NCBI RefSeq assembly: GCF_003002065.1
Contig: NZ_PVZG01000008.1
Span: 186,001 to 250,000 of the forward strand
Direction: 5' to 3'
From: Pseudosporangium ferrugineum
GTDB lineage: Bacteria > Actinomycetota > Actinomycetes > Mycobacteriales > Micromonosporaceae
DNA length: 64,000 bases
Shown: positions 1 through 8,653 of the stretch, in pieces
Position numbering within the stretch: the first letter of the stretch is position 1
Layout: the number at the start of each line of letters is the position of its first letter
Position numbers and translations under genes: made by a program
The notes under the pieces: model-generated
What the model saw: only the letters and a program-made list of their open reading frames with translations
Told to the model about the DNA's origin: nothing
Database searches by the model: none

Positions 1-668
1 AGGTCCACTTCCTCCCACTCGGGCGGGTCCTCGTGGAAGGGGCCGGAGAAGAGCACCGCCCACTCCAGCGCCCACCGGCGCTGCCCGATCGCGTTGCTGT
101 CCACCTCGCCGGGCAGCCGTACGCCGTTCTTCTCCGCCTCCTGGAACGCCCAGTCGAGGCAGTAGTAGAGGTCGAGCAGCACGGCGGCCTCGATCGCGTC
201 CCGCGGCGCCACCAGCGACCGGGACCGCCAGGCGTTGAAGAGCTCGTTGCCGGGCAGGTCCGGCATCTGCCGCATCAGCCGGTCCTCCGGCGGCGCGGTC
301 GGGTCGAGGTGCCGGCTCAGCCCGAGCAGCCACGCCAGCGCGAACACCGCGTCGTGGTGCAGCACGAACGAGCGGTGGTCGCCCCGGGCACCGGCCACGA
401 ACTGCCACTCCGGCGGTGTGACGAAGTCCACCAGCTTGGAGTTGAGCAGCCAGCTCATGGCGGCCTCGGTGGGCATGCCGAAGCACCGGGCCACGACCAC
501 GTGCAGCACCGCCGCGCGGGCCTCCAGCTCGGCGGTGGCCCGCAGCTCCACCCGGTCGCCCGGCTCCCAGACAAGCGGGAACGACGGAGGCGGCAGCGGC
601 AGGGCGAGCCGTTCGAGCTCGTCCAGGCTGGCCTCGCGTACCGCTCGGGGATCGGGGGCGGCCTTCAT
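1..668 (-). CDS. DUF4272 domain-containing protein (3' end beyond window)
   Basis: An open frame runs from an ATG at 668 to the window edge, giving about 222 residues with no stop, so the C-terminus is missing. The frame reads MKAAPDPRAVREASL..., and its visible end has an 'AIGQRRWALEWAVL' segment. This resembles the conserved [RH]xxALxW core of DUF4272 proteins, whose function is unknown. There is no signal peptide or membrane segment. It starts 6 bases after the deoA stop and is probably the last gene of the nucleoside operon, or translationally linked to it. The family call rests on recollection of the motif and is moderately sure. Whether it takes part in nucleoside use is unknown. Confidence 0.6.
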   Translation of the reverse strand, partial: MKAAPDPRAVREASLDELERLALPLPPPSFPLVWEPGDRVELRATAELEARAAVLHVVVARCFGMPTEAAMSWLLNSKLVDFVTPPEWQFVAGARGDHRSFVLHHDAVFALAWLLGLSRHLDPTAPPEDRLMRQMPDLPGNELFNAWRSRSLVAPRDAIEAAVLLDLYYCLDWAFQEAEKNGVRLPGEVDSNAIGQRRWALEWAVLFSGPFHEDPPEWEEVD

Positions 669-674
669 GACGGC

Positions 675-1952
675 TCAGGCTATGCGGTCGATCAGCAATC
701 GCCCATGGGTGGGCGCGGACTCCCCGATCCGGATCGCTCCCGCCGCGGTGTCGCGCGCGGCGGGGATCCGGCCGGGGTCATCGGTACGCAGCTCGAGCAG
801 CACGTCCCCGGCGCGTACGGAATCACCGGGCCGCACCTTGAGCACGACGCCGGCGCCGAAGCTGACCGGATCCTCCTTGCGGGCCCGGCCGGCACCGAGC
901 CGCCAGGCGGCCAGCCCGATCTCGAGCGCGTCCACCGCCTCGACCACGCCGTCCTCCGCGGCCCGCAGCACCTCGGTCTCGCGGGCGGTGGGCAGCGGCG
1001 CGTCCGGGTCGCCGCCCTGGGCGCGGATCATCGCCTTCCACGAGTCCATCGCGGCGCCGGACGCGAGCACCCGGGCCGGGTCGGCGTCGATACCGGCCGC
1101 GGCGAGCATCTCCCGGGCCAGCGCCAGGGTCAGCTCGACCACGTCGGCCGGGCCGCCGCCGGCCAGGACCTCCAGCGACTCCTCGACCTCGACGGCGTTG
1201 CCGACCGTACGGCCGAGCGGGGTGTTCATGTCGGTGAGCAGCGCGACCGTGTTCACGCCGTGCGCCTTGCCCAGCTCGACCATGGTGCTCGCCAGCTCGC
1301 GGGCGGCGGCCAGGTCCTTCATGAACGCGCCGGTGCCGACCTTGACGTCGAGGACCAGCGCGCCGGTTCCCTCGGCGATCTTCTTGCTCATGATCGAGCT
1401 GGCGATCAGCGGGATGGCCTCGACGGTGCCGGTGACGTCGCGCAGGGCGTACAGCTTGCGGTCGGCGGGGGCGAGTCCCTCGCCGGCGGCGCAGATGACC
1501 GCGCCGACGTCCCGGAGCTGGCTGACGAACTCGTCGTTGCCGAGCCGGGCCCGCCAGCCGGGGATGGACTCCAGCTTGTCCAGGGTGCCGCCGGTGTGGC
1601 CGAGGCCGCGGCCGGAGAGCTGCGGCACGGCGGCGCCGCAGGCGGCGACGAGCGGGGTGAGCGGCAGGGTGATCTTGTCGCCGACGCCGCCGGTGGAGTG
1701 CTTGTCCACCGTCGGGCGGGTCACCGCGGACAGGTCCAGCCGCTCCCCGCTGGCGATCATCGCGGCGGTCCAGCGCGCGATCTCGCCGGGCGTCATGCCG
1801 CGCAGCAGGATCGCCATCGCGAGGGCGGACATCTGCTCGTCGGCGACGACCCCCTTCGTGTACGCGTCCAGCACCCAGTCGATCTGCGCGTCGGACAGCG
1901 TGTGCCCGTCCCGCTTCGCCCGGATGACGTCGACGGCCGCGAACTCGCTCAT
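675..1952 (-). CDS. deoA: Thymidine phosphorylase
   Basis: 425 aa. It would catalyse phosphorolysis of thymidine/deoxyuridine to base plus deoxyribose-1-phosphate in the cytosol. The pyrimidine-nucleoside phosphorylase signature 'SGRGLGHTGGTLDKLES' is present near residue 110. Conserved 'DKHSTGGVGDK' (about residue 80) and 'DVKVGTGAFMK' (about residue 190) phosphate/substrate loops are intact, and the C-terminal PYNP domain ends in a lipoyl-like fold ('VLKVRPGDSVRAGDVLLEL'). The start MSEFAAVD is chosen because its ATG overlaps the cdd stop (ATGA, 1949-1952), indicating translational coupling. The length fits the family (about 430 aa). With cdd it forms a cytidine-to-uracil/thymine salvage pair behind a nucleoside ABC importer. 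Confidence 0.95.
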   Translation of the reverse strand: MSEFAAVDVIRAKRDGHTLSDAQIDWVLDAYTKGVVADEQMSALAMAILLRGMTPGEIARWTAAMIASGERLDLSAVTRPTVDKHSTGGVGDKITLPLTPLVAACGAAVPQLSGRGLGHTGGTLDKLESIPGWRARLGNDEFVSQLRDVGAVICAAGEGLAPADRKLYALRDVTGTVEAIPLIASSIMSKKIAEGTGALVLDVKVGTGAFMKDLAAARELASTMVELGKAHGVNTVALLTDMNTPLGRTVGNAVEVEESLEVLAGGGPADVVELTLALAREMLAAAGIDADPARVLASGAAMDSWKAMIRAQGGDPDAPLPTARETEVLRAAEDGVVEAVDALEIGLAAWRLGAGRARKEDPVSFGAGVVLKVRPGDSVRAGDVLLELRTDDPGRIPAARDTAAGAIRIGESAPTHGRLLIDRIA

Positions 1953-2662
1953 GCCTGCTCCCACCTCGTGCCGATGCCTTCCGGCGGTTCGCCCTCCCCG
2001 GCCCAGGAGAGCTTGCCGTCCGCGTCCACCACGACGACCCGGGACGTACGGGTGCGTCCCCAGGTCACCGCCGCGGCGGCGGTCGGGAAGAGGGGCCCCT
2101 CCTCGAGGATGCCCTTGTCCGCGTCGGTCTCCTCGGGGCTGCCCCCGGAGCGTTCCCAGTATCCGGTCCAGACCTGCTCGCCGCCCGAGAGATCCGGGTG
2201 CAGGAAGACGGTGCCGCGGCCCCGCCAGCGGGCGAGCTGGGTCGGCACCTCCAGGACCGCCGCCGCCCCGGTCACCTTCTCGAGGTCCATCGGCCCGAAC
2301 GCGTGCGGCAGCAGCTCGGCCACCGTCAGTGGCCGGGGCAGCGCCTCCACCAGGCATTCCGGCCCGCCGTGCTCGTAGAGCAGCTGACGGCACCGTCCGC
2401 ACGGCATGCACGGCTGACCGGTGGCGTCGACGCAGGAGACCGCGACCAGCCGGCCGCCGCCGGTCGCGTGCAGCGAGCTGACCAGCCCGCACTCCGCGCA
2501 CAGGGTGACGCCGTACGACGCGTTCTCGACGTTGCAGCCGACCACCACCCGGCCGTCGTTCACCAGCCCGGCGACGCCGACCGGGAAGTCGGAGTAGGGC
2601 GCGTACGCGTGCCGCATGGCCTCGATGGCCGCGGCTCGCAGCGACCCCCAGTCGATCTCCAT
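1949..2662 (-). CDS. cdd: Cytidine deaminase with C-terminal extension
   Basis: 237 aa; deaminates cytidine/deoxycytidine to uridine/deoxyuridine. The N-terminal ~130 residues form a complete tetrameric-type Cdd: 'AYAPYSDFPVGVAG', substrate-binding 'GCNVENASYG', catalytic/zinc 'CAECGLVSSL' and zinc pair 'PCMPCGRCRQLL'. Family members of this type are about 130 aa, so about 100 extra residues follow. The extension includes 'LARWRGRGTVFLHPDL' and 'SRVVVVDADGKLSWAGEGE', which I do not recognise. The extension stays in frame with normal codon bias up to the coupled deoA start, so it is not a frameshift artefact. The gene lies 58 bases downstream of the permease gene. Confidence 0.9.
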   Translation of the reverse strand: MEIDWGSLRAAAIEAMRHAYAPYSDFPVGVAGLVNDGRVVVGCNVENASYGVTLCAECGLVSSLHATGGGRLVAVSCVDATGQPCMPCGRCRQLLYEHGGPECLVEALPRPLTVAELLPHAFGPMDLEKVTGAAAVLEVPTQLARWRGRGTVFLHPDLSGGEQVWTGYWERSGGSPEETDADKGILEEGPLFPTAAAAVTWGRTRTSRVVVVDADGKLSWAGEGEPPEGIGTRWEQA

Positions 2663-2720
2663 GCCGCCGATTCTGCCCCACCACCGTTCCGGCCCGGACC
2701 GGCTCCCGGCGAACGGACGA

Positions 2721-3998
2721 TCAGCTCTTGATGTACGGCTGCCCGTCCGCGGCGGGCGCCCGCACCCGTCCCACCAGGCCGGCCACGGCCACGATCGTCG
2801 CGAGGTACGGCAGCATGTTCAGGAACTGGCTCGGCACCGGGCTGCCGACCGCGCTCAGGTACGTGGCGAGCTTCTGCGCGAAGCCGAAGAACAGCGCCGC
2901 CCCCAGCGCGCCGAACGGCGTCCACCGGCCGAAGATCAGCGCCGCCAGCGCGATGAACCCGGCGCCGGAGGTCATGTTCTTGTTGAAGCTGCCGGTCGCC
3001 ACCAGCGTGAAGTACGCCCCGCCCGCGCCCGCGATCACGCCGCCGAGCAGCACGTTCAGGTAGCGCAGCCCGCGCACCCGGACGCCGACCGTGTCCGCCG
3101 CGGTCGGGTGCTCGCCGACCGCCCGGGTCCGCAGCCCCCACCGGGTCCGGGTCAGCCCGAAGTGCACGACGAAGACGAGGATCAGCGCGAGCCAGACCAG
3201 CCCGTTGGTGTGGAACAGCACCGGCCCGACGACCGGGATGTCGGCCAGCCCCGGGATGCGCCACTCGGGCATCTTCGGCGGCTGGTTGTACGCCTGCGCG
3301 TCGGGCTGCATGAGCCGCTCGTAGAGGAAGCCGGTCACGCCCAGTGCCAGCAGGTTGAGCACGATGCCGACGACGACCTGGTCGACCAGGTAACGGATGG
3401 CGAGCACGGCCAGGATCGCCGCGATCAGCACGCCGCCCACCGCCGCGCTGATCACGCCGGCCCACACGCTGGTGGCCATCGTGCCGACCAGCGCGGCGCC
3501 GAAGGCGCCCATCAGGAACTGGCCCTCGATGGCCACGTTGACCACGCCGGACCGCTCGCCCAGGACGCCGGCGAGGGCACCCAGGATCAGGGGTACGGCC
3601 AGCTCGAGCGTGCCGCTGGCGGTGTCCACCAGCGGCAGGAACTTGCCCGCGACCTGCCAGCAGAGGAAGGACAGCACGAACGCGAGGATGCCGAGGCTGA
3701 GCACCAGCGTCTGGTACGCCCGCAGCAGCCCGGCCAGCAGCAGCCCGCCGGCGGCGAGCGCCACGACGCCGAACAGGATCGCGCCGAGCTGACCGTTGAT
3801 GGAGAGCGCGGCGCCCTCGGCGTCCTCGCTGAGCGTGAAGCGGGCCGTCTCGGCGGCGGCCAGGGCACCGAACAGGATCGTCGCCACCAGGCCGATCAGG
3901 ACGAGGCCGACGCCGAGGCGCCGCTGCCGGTCCCAGAACCGTACGGGCGCCGCGGTCGGGGCGCTCTGTTCCGCTGTCGCCGTCGACACGCCGGTCAC
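2721..3998 (-). CDS. Nucleoside ABC transporter permease (NupQ/YufQ type)
   Basis: 425 aa inner-membrane permease of the BPD_transp_2 family, paired with the permease just upstream. A cytosolic N-terminus of about 28 residues is followed by many hydrophobic segments ('LGVGLVLIGLVATILFG', 'GAILFGVVALAAGGLLLAG' and others). The family EAA-like core 'GERSGVVNVAIEGQFLMGAF' is present, as is the late 'VAVAGLVGRVRAP' end. The GTG start overlaps the upstream permease stop (GTGA at 3995-3998). Neighbouring BMP lipoprotein, ATPase and salvage enzymes make nucleosides the likely substrate. The assignment to nucleosides rather than other BMP-type ligands is by context. Confidence 0.9.
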   Translation of the reverse strand: MTGVSTATAEQSAPTAAPVRFWDRQRRLGVGLVLIGLVATILFGALAAAETARFTLSEDAEGAALSINGQLGAILFGVVALAAGGLLLAGLLRAYQTLVLSLGILAFVLSFLCWQVAGKFLPLVDTASGTLELAVPLILGALAGVLGERSGVVNVAIEGQFLMGAFGAALVGTMATSVWAGVISAAVGGVLIAAILAVLAIRYLVDQVVVGIVLNLLALGVTGFLYERLMQPDAQAYNQPPKMPEWRIPGLADIPVVGPVLFHTNGLVWLALILVFVVHFGLTRTRWGLRTRAVGEHPTAADTVGVRVRGLRYLNVLLGGVIAGAGGAYFTLVATGSFNKNMTSGAGFIALAALIFGRWTPFGALGAALFFGFAQKLATYLSAVGSPVPSQFLNMLPYLATIVAVAGLVGRVRAPAADGQPYIKS

Positions 3999-5302
3999 CA
4001 GCCCTTCGCCATGGAGGCACCGAGCCGCGCGGAGCGGGCGGCGCGGAGGTGGAAGGTCGCCTTCACCAGCGCCGGGGCGGCGATGAAGATGACGATCAGT
4101 GCCTGGAGGACCGTCACCAGTTCCAGGGAGATGCCGGAGAACGACTGCATGCGGTTACCGCCGGCGCGCAGCGCACCGAAGAGGATCGCCGCGAGCAGCG
4201 TGCCCCACGGCCGGTTGCGCCCGAGCAGCGCGACCAGCAGGCCGTCGAAGCCGATGTTGCCGGCCACCTGGGTGGTCAGCGCGTGCGCGGTGCCGAGGAC
4301 CTGGGTGGCGCCGCCGAGCCCGGCGAGGCCGCCGGCCACGACCATGAGCATCGTGTACGTCCTGGCCACGCTGATGCCCGCGGTCCGCGACGCCGCCGGG
4401 TTGTGGCCGACGGCCCGCAGCTCGAAGCCGAAGGCGGAGCGGTTGAGCAGCCACGCGACCCCGGCGGTGGCCAGCACGGCGAGGATGATGCCGAGGTTGG
4501 CGCGTACCTCCCCGCCGAACGACGGCAGCTGCGCGGAGGAGTCCACGGTCTTGCTGATCGCGTCGCTGCGGCCGGGCTGCTGGATGCCCTTCTGCAGGAT
4601 CAGCCAGCTCAGGAAGAGGTTGGCCGTGTAGTTCAGCATGATCGTCACGATCACCTCGTGGGCGCCGGTCCGGGCCTTGAGGATGCCCGGCACGAAGCCC
4701 CACAGCGCGCCGCCGAGCAGGCCGGCCAGCAGCGCCGCGATCAGGTGGATGACCGGCGGCAGCGGCAGCAGGAAGCCGGCCATCGCGGCGGTGATCGTGC
4801 CGACCACCGCCTGGCCCTGGCCGCCGATGTTGAACAGGCCGCCGCGGAACGCCAGCGCCACGGAGAGGCCGGTGAAGACGAGCGGCGCCGCGTACGTGAG
4901 CGTCTCGGAGATCGGTGCGAACACCGGGCGCCACCCGCCGGTGCCGTTCGCCCAGGCGGTGACGGTGGCCGGGTCGACGATCGCGCCCTTGAACAGGTCG
5001 CCGTACGCGGTGCTGACCAGGTCCCAGCTCGCGGTCAGCGCGTCGCTGGGCCGGGCGGTGAGGTACTCGAACGTCTTGAGCACCGCCGGGTCCGAGACGA
5101 TGATCAGGACCGCGCCGATGACCAGGGCGAGGACGACCGACAGCACCGTGACCGTCACCGTGTTGGCGGCCCACAGGTTCTGGAGGAAGTGGCTCAGGAA
5201 GGAGTCCTCGCCGCGCTCCTCGGGCTTCTCGGCGGGCGCGGTCTCGGCGGCCGTCTCGTCGGCCTCCTTCTGCGGCGCGCCGACCGGTCCGTCGGTTGTC
5301 AC
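3995..5302 (-). CDS. Nucleoside ABC transporter permease (NupP/YufP type)
   Basis: 435 aa. An N-terminal hydrophilic tail of about 45 acidic residues rich in E/A ('EADETAAETAPAEKPEERGED') precedes the membrane domain. The family landmark 'FRGGLFNIGGQGQ' is near residue 155 and 'ARTGAHEVIVTIMLNY' near residue 215. The GTG start (MTTDGPVG) overlaps the ATPase stop as GTGA at 5299-5302, so the set is translationally coupled. It forms the permease heterodimer with the product at 2721-3998. The long charged N-terminal tail is an addition not needed for the family fold. Substrate is inferred from the operon. Confidence 0.9.
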   Translation of the reverse strand: MTTDGPVGAPQKEADETAAETAPAEKPEERGEDSFLSHFLQNLWAANTVTVTVLSVVLALVIGAVLIIVSDPAVLKTFEYLTARPSDALTASWDLVSTAYGDLFKGAIVDPATVTAWANGTGGWRPVFAPISETLTYAAPLVFTGLSVALAFRGGLFNIGGQGQAVVGTITAAMAGFLLPLPPVIHLIAALLAGLLGGALWGFVPGILKARTGAHEVIVTIMLNYTANLFLSWLILQKGIQQPGRSDAISKTVDSSAQLPSFGGEVRANLGIILAVLATAGVAWLLNRSAFGFELRAVGHNPAASRTAGISVARTYTMLMVVAGGLAGLGGATQVLGTAHALTTQVAGNIGFDGLLVALLGRNRPWGTLLAAILFGALRAGGNRMQSFSGISLELVTVLQALIVIFIAAPALVKATFHLRAARSARLGASMAKGW

Positions 5303-6846
5303 TTCGTACCCTCCTCGGTCGCCGGCTCGGTGGCGCCCGCTCCGGGCCGCGACTCCGTGATGCCGGCCATCAGCAGGCCCAGTTCCTCGCGCGGGGTGTC
5401 CGGCGGGACGATCGCGAGGATCCGGCCGCGGTACATCACCGCGATCCGGTCGGCGAGCCCGACGACCTCGTCCAGCTCGCTGGAGACCACGAGCACCGCC
5501 GTGCCGACCTCGCGCTCGTGGATGATCCGGCGGTGGATGAACTCGATCGAGCCGACGTCCACGCCGCGGGTCGGCTGCGCCGCGACGAACAACCGCAGCG
5601 GCCGGGACAGCTCCCGGGCCACCACCACCTTCTGCTGGTTGCCGCCGGAGAGGGTGCTCACGGTGGCGTCCGGGGACGACGTACGGATGTCGAACTGCTC
5701 GACCCGCTCGCGCGCCGAGGCGGCGACCGCGCCGGGGTCGAGCTGGAAGGCGTTGCCGTACGGCGGCCGGTCGTACTGGTCGAGCACCAGGTTCTCGGCG
5801 ACGGTGAACTCCTTGACCACGCCGTCGAGGCTGCGGTCCTCGGGCACGTACCCGATTCCGGAGCGCAGGATCTGCTTGGTGCTCATGCCGGTCAGGTCCT
5901 CGTTGTCGACCCTGATCGACCCGGCCGCCGGGCGGCGCAGACCCATGATCGCCTCGACGAGCTCGGTCTGCCCGTTGCCCTGCACGCCCGCGATGCCGAG
6001 CACCTCGCCCGCGTGCACGGTCAGGTCGACGTTGTCGACGGCGCGGACGCCACGGTCGTCGTCGACCATGAGGCCGGAGACGGTGAGCACCTCGCGGCCC
6101 GGCTCGGCCGGCGCCTTGTCGACCTCCAGGCTCACCGCGCGGCCGACCATGAGCGCGGCCAGCTCCTCCTCGGCGGTGTCGGGCGAGGCGGTGGCGACGG
6201 TACGGCCCCGCCGGATGACCGTGATCCGGTCGGCGATGGCCTTGACCTCTTTGAGCTTGTGGGTGATGAAGACGATCGACTTGCCGGCGTCGGAGAGCCC
6301 GCGCATGACGCCGAGCAGTTCCTCGGTCTCCTGCGGGGTCAGCACCGCGGTCGGCTCGTCCAGGATGAGCAGGTCGACGTCGCGGGTCAGGGCCTTGATG
6401 ATCTCCACGCGCTGCTGGGCGCCGACGGGCAGGTTCTCGATCAGCGCGTCGGGGTCGACCGGGAGGCCGTACCGCTCGGAGACCTCGAGCACCTCGCGGC
6501 GGGCGCGGCGGCGGTCGAGGAAGCCGGCCCGGACCTTCTCCGCGCCGAGCGCGATGTTCTCCGCGACGGTGAAGACGGGCACGAGCATGAAGTGCTGGTG
6601 GACCATGCCGATGCCGGCGGCGATGGCGTCGCGGGGGCTGCGGAAGGTCCGCACCTGCCCGTCCACGACGATCTCGCCCTCGTCCGGCTGGAGCAGGCCG
6701 TAGAGCTGGTTCATCAGGGTGGACTTGCCGGCACCGTTCTCGCCGAGCAGGGCGTGGACCTCGCCGGGCTCGACGGTCAGGTCGATGTGATCGTTGGCCA
6801 CCAGGTCGCCGAAGCGCTTGGTGATGCCGCGCAGCTCGAGTCTCAG
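5299..6846 (-). CDS. Nucleoside ABC transporter ATP-binding protein (dual ABC domains, NupO type)
   Basis: About 515 aa with two ATPase modules, as in sugar/nucleoside (RbsA-like) importers. The first Walker A is 'LLGENGAGKST', with 'GAQQRVEIIKAL' as signature and 'LLILDEPTAVLTP' as Walker B. The second half has a degenerate P-loop 'GIAGVQGNGQTELVEA', signature 'LSGGNQQKVVVARELS' and 'VAAQPTRGVDVG'. The nearest GTG (6801) would cut off the usual first strand. The frame continues upstream as LRLELRGITKRFGDLV, and a CTG at 6844-6846 has AGGAG 6 nt before it, so I start there. A promoterless-looking gap with a terminator hairpin separates it from bmpA. Confidence 0.92.
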   Translation of the reverse strand: MRLELRGITKRFGDLVANDHIDLTVEPGEVHALLGENGAGKSTLMNQLYGLLQPDEGEIVVDGQVRTFRSPRDAIAAGIGMVHQHFMLVPVFTVAENIALGAEKVRAGFLDRRRARREVLEVSERYGLPVDPDALIENLPVGAQQRVEIIKALTRDVDLLILDEPTAVLTPQETEELLGVMRGLSDAGKSIVFITHKLKEVKAIADRITVIRRGRTVATASPDTAEEELAALMVGRAVSLEVDKAPAEPGREVLTVSGLMVDDDRGVRAVDNVDLTVHAGEVLGIAGVQGNGQTELVEAIMGLRRPAAGSIRVDNEDLTGMSTKQILRSGIGYVPEDRSLDGVVKEFTVAENLVLDQYDRPPYGNAFQLDPGAVAASARERVEQFDIRTSSPDATVSTLSGGNQQKVVVARELSRPLRLFVAAQPTRGVDVGSIEFIHRRIIHEREVGTAVLVVSSELDEVVGLADRIAVMYRGRILAIVPPDTPREELGLLMAGITESRPGAGATEPATEEGTK

Positions 6847-6910
6847 CGGAATCTCCTGCAGACGAGGGACTGGTGCACAACGCGAGGGACGTTATAACAG
6901 CGCGAGCAGA

Positions 6911-6957
6911 GCCGCCGCGCAGGCCACGGGTTTTGCCCCCGTGGCCTGCGCGGCGGC
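6911..6957 (-). terminator. 20-bp perfect hairpin between bmpA and the ABC ATPase gene
   Basis: Positions 6911-6930 and 6938-6957 are exact reverse complements (20 bp) with a 7-nt loop (TTTTGCC). The stem sits 26 bases after the bmpA stop and about 65 bases before the ATPase start. No U-tract follows, which is common in actinobacteria. It probably stops or attenuates transcription after bmpA so that the binding lipoprotein is made in excess over the membrane complex. Confidence 0.8.
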
Positions 6958-6982
6958 CGGAATCGCCGGATTCAGCGTGGGG

Positions 6983-8080
6983 TCACTTCGGCGCGTTGGC
7001 CGACTCGACCTTGACCGTGCCCGCGATGATGTCCTGCTTCAGCTTGTCGATCTCGCCCTTGAGGCCGGAGTCGACCTTGCTGTCGAACTTGTTGTACGGC
7101 GCCAGCGAGACGCCGTCGTTCTCCAGCGTGCCCAGGTAGCCCGGGGTGGCGTTGAGGGGCTTGCCCGCGGCGCCGTCGGCCACGGCCTGCTTCACCGCGT
7201 CCTTGATGTTCTTCACGACCGTGGTCAGGAAGACGTCGCAGTACTGCTCCGCGCTCTTGCAGCCGTCCTGGTCGACCCAGATGACCGAGACCTTGCCGTT
7301 GGAGGCCTTGGCGACGTCGGCGGTGCCCAGACCGGTGCCGCCGGCGACCGGCATGACCACGTCGGCGCCCTGCGAGACGAACGTGTTGGTGATCGTCTTG
7401 CCCTTGTTCTGGTCGCCGAAGTTCTCCGCGAACGTGCCGTTCTGCTTGGCCTTGTCCCAGCCGAGCACGGCGACGTTCTTGCCCTTGGTCTTGTTGTAGT
7501 GCGCGACGCCGTCGGCGAAGCCGTCCATGAAGACGGTGACCGGCGGGATCTTCAGGCCGCCGTACGTCGCCACCTTGCCGGACTTGCTGTAGCCCGCGGC
7601 CAGGTAGCCGGCGAGGAAGGCGGCCTCGTCGGTGGCGAACTGCATCGGGTACACGTTCGTCGCGCCCTGGACGCTGCTGTCCACGATGCCGAACTGCTGC
7701 TTGGTGTTCTCCGCCGCGACCTTCTTGGTGGCGTCGCCCATCAGGCCGCCGACCGCGAGGACGAAGTTGCACTTCTGCGTCACGTACGCCCGCAGGTTGG
7801 GCTCGTAGTCGGCCTCGGCGGACGACGGCGCGTACTTCGGCTCGACGTTGCTCTGGGCCTCCTTGGCGGCCTGGAGGCCGGCCCACGCGGAGGCGTTGAA
7901 CGAGCGGTCGTCGATGCCACCGGTGTCGGTGACCATGCAGGCCTTGTATGTCGCGGCGGCGCTGGCGCCGGAACCGCTGGGGGTCTCGTCAGGGGCGTCG
8001 CCACAGGCCGCGGCGGCGAGCGTCAGCCCACCGGCCGCGAGAATCGCAACGATTCGCTTCCCACGTACTGGGCGCAACAC
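6983..8080 (-). CDS. BMP family nucleoside-binding lipoprotein
   Basis: 365 aa. The signal peptide ends in a lipobox (LAAAAC, Cys26), so the protein is a membrane-anchored extracytoplasmic receptor. The BMP-family start 'ACMVTDTGGIDDRSFNASAWAG' lies near residue 47, followed by 'FVLAVGGLMGD' and the ligand-domain segment 'WVDQDGCKSAEQYCDVFLTT'. Its length is normal for PF02608 proteins. It is the first gene of the minus-strand set and feeds the dual-ATPase/two-permease importer downstream. Purine or pyrimidine nucleosides are the expected ligands by family and by the cdd/deoA neighbours, but this is not proven by sequence. Confidence 0.93.
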   Translation of the reverse strand: MLRPVRGKRIVAILAAGGLTLAAAACGDAPDETPSGSGASAAATYKACMVTDTGGIDDRSFNASAWAGLQAAKEAQSNVEPKYAPSSAEADYEPNLRAYVTQKCNFVLAVGGLMGDATKKVAAENTKQQFGIVDSSVQGATNVYPMQFATDEAAFLAGYLAAGYSKSGKVATYGGLKIPPVTVFMDGFADGVAHYNKTKGKNVAVLGWDKAKQNGTFAENFGDQNKGKTITNTFVSQGADVVMPVAGGTGLGTADVAKASNGKVSVIWVDQDGCKSAEQYCDVFLTTVVKNIKDAVKQAVADGAAGKPLNATPGYLGTLENDGVSLAPYNKFDSKVDSGLKGEIDKLKQDIIAGTVKVESANAPK

Positions 8081-8271
8081 GCCCTCCTTCCACAGCGCAC
8101 CGACACTGCGCGGTGCGTCTCAGGTCGGGAGCGTAGCCGCAGGCCACGGCAACGGCGGGAATTCCGCCCGTACTGTTGGCGCACCGTTACCTGGACGCGA
8201 CCGCGGGCGGAGGTGAACGCGCCTTCAGGCGGCGTAGGTAGGGATTTGCCCGTTCCTCGCGTTACCGGCCG

Positions 8272-8553
8272 TTAATCTTTCGGCGATCCCGCCCTTGTCG
8301 CCATCGAATCTTCGGCGATCGATGCCCTCGGTCCCGCGGCCCGCCAGGCGCGGATCCCGAGCACGCCGACCACCGTGCCGATGGCCAGCGAGGCCGTGAT
8401 CAACAGCGCGTGCACCCAGAGGAAGGACGTCGGCGCGCCGTCGGCGAAGGCCCGGTCGTCCTTCCAGATCGCCACGCCGAACCGCGGCCAGATGAGCCAG
8501 GTCCAGACGCCGACCCCGACGAGGAACGCGGACCACTTGCGGGAGAGCACCAC
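8272..8553 (-). CDS. SCO4848-type small membrane protein
   Basis: 93 aa starting at GTG 8553 (MVLSRKWSAFLVGVGVW). Two hydrophobic helices occur, at about residues 8-25 and 50-72. The conserved 'WPRFGVAIWKDDRAF' between them and 'FLWVHALLITASLAIGT' in helix two match the actinobacterial SCO4848 family of unknown function. A longer ORF extends to 8637 but its extra part is low-complexity RGR-rich sequence; the shorter start gives the family N-terminus. Stand-alone gene upstream of bmpA, same strand. Function unknown. Confidence 0.75.
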   Translation of the reverse strand: MVLSRKWSAFLVGVGVWTWLIWPRFGVAIWKDDRAFADGAPTSFLWVHALLITASLAIGTVVGVLGIRAWRAAGPRASIAEDSMATRAGSPKD

Positions 8554-8653
8554 GGGCCCAGTATGCGCGCGGCGAGGACGGCCCGATCGGACCGCCCCTC
8601 GGCCGCCCTCAGCCGTCCGGCGCCGGCCCGCGGACACCCCCGGGCCGCGCGGG

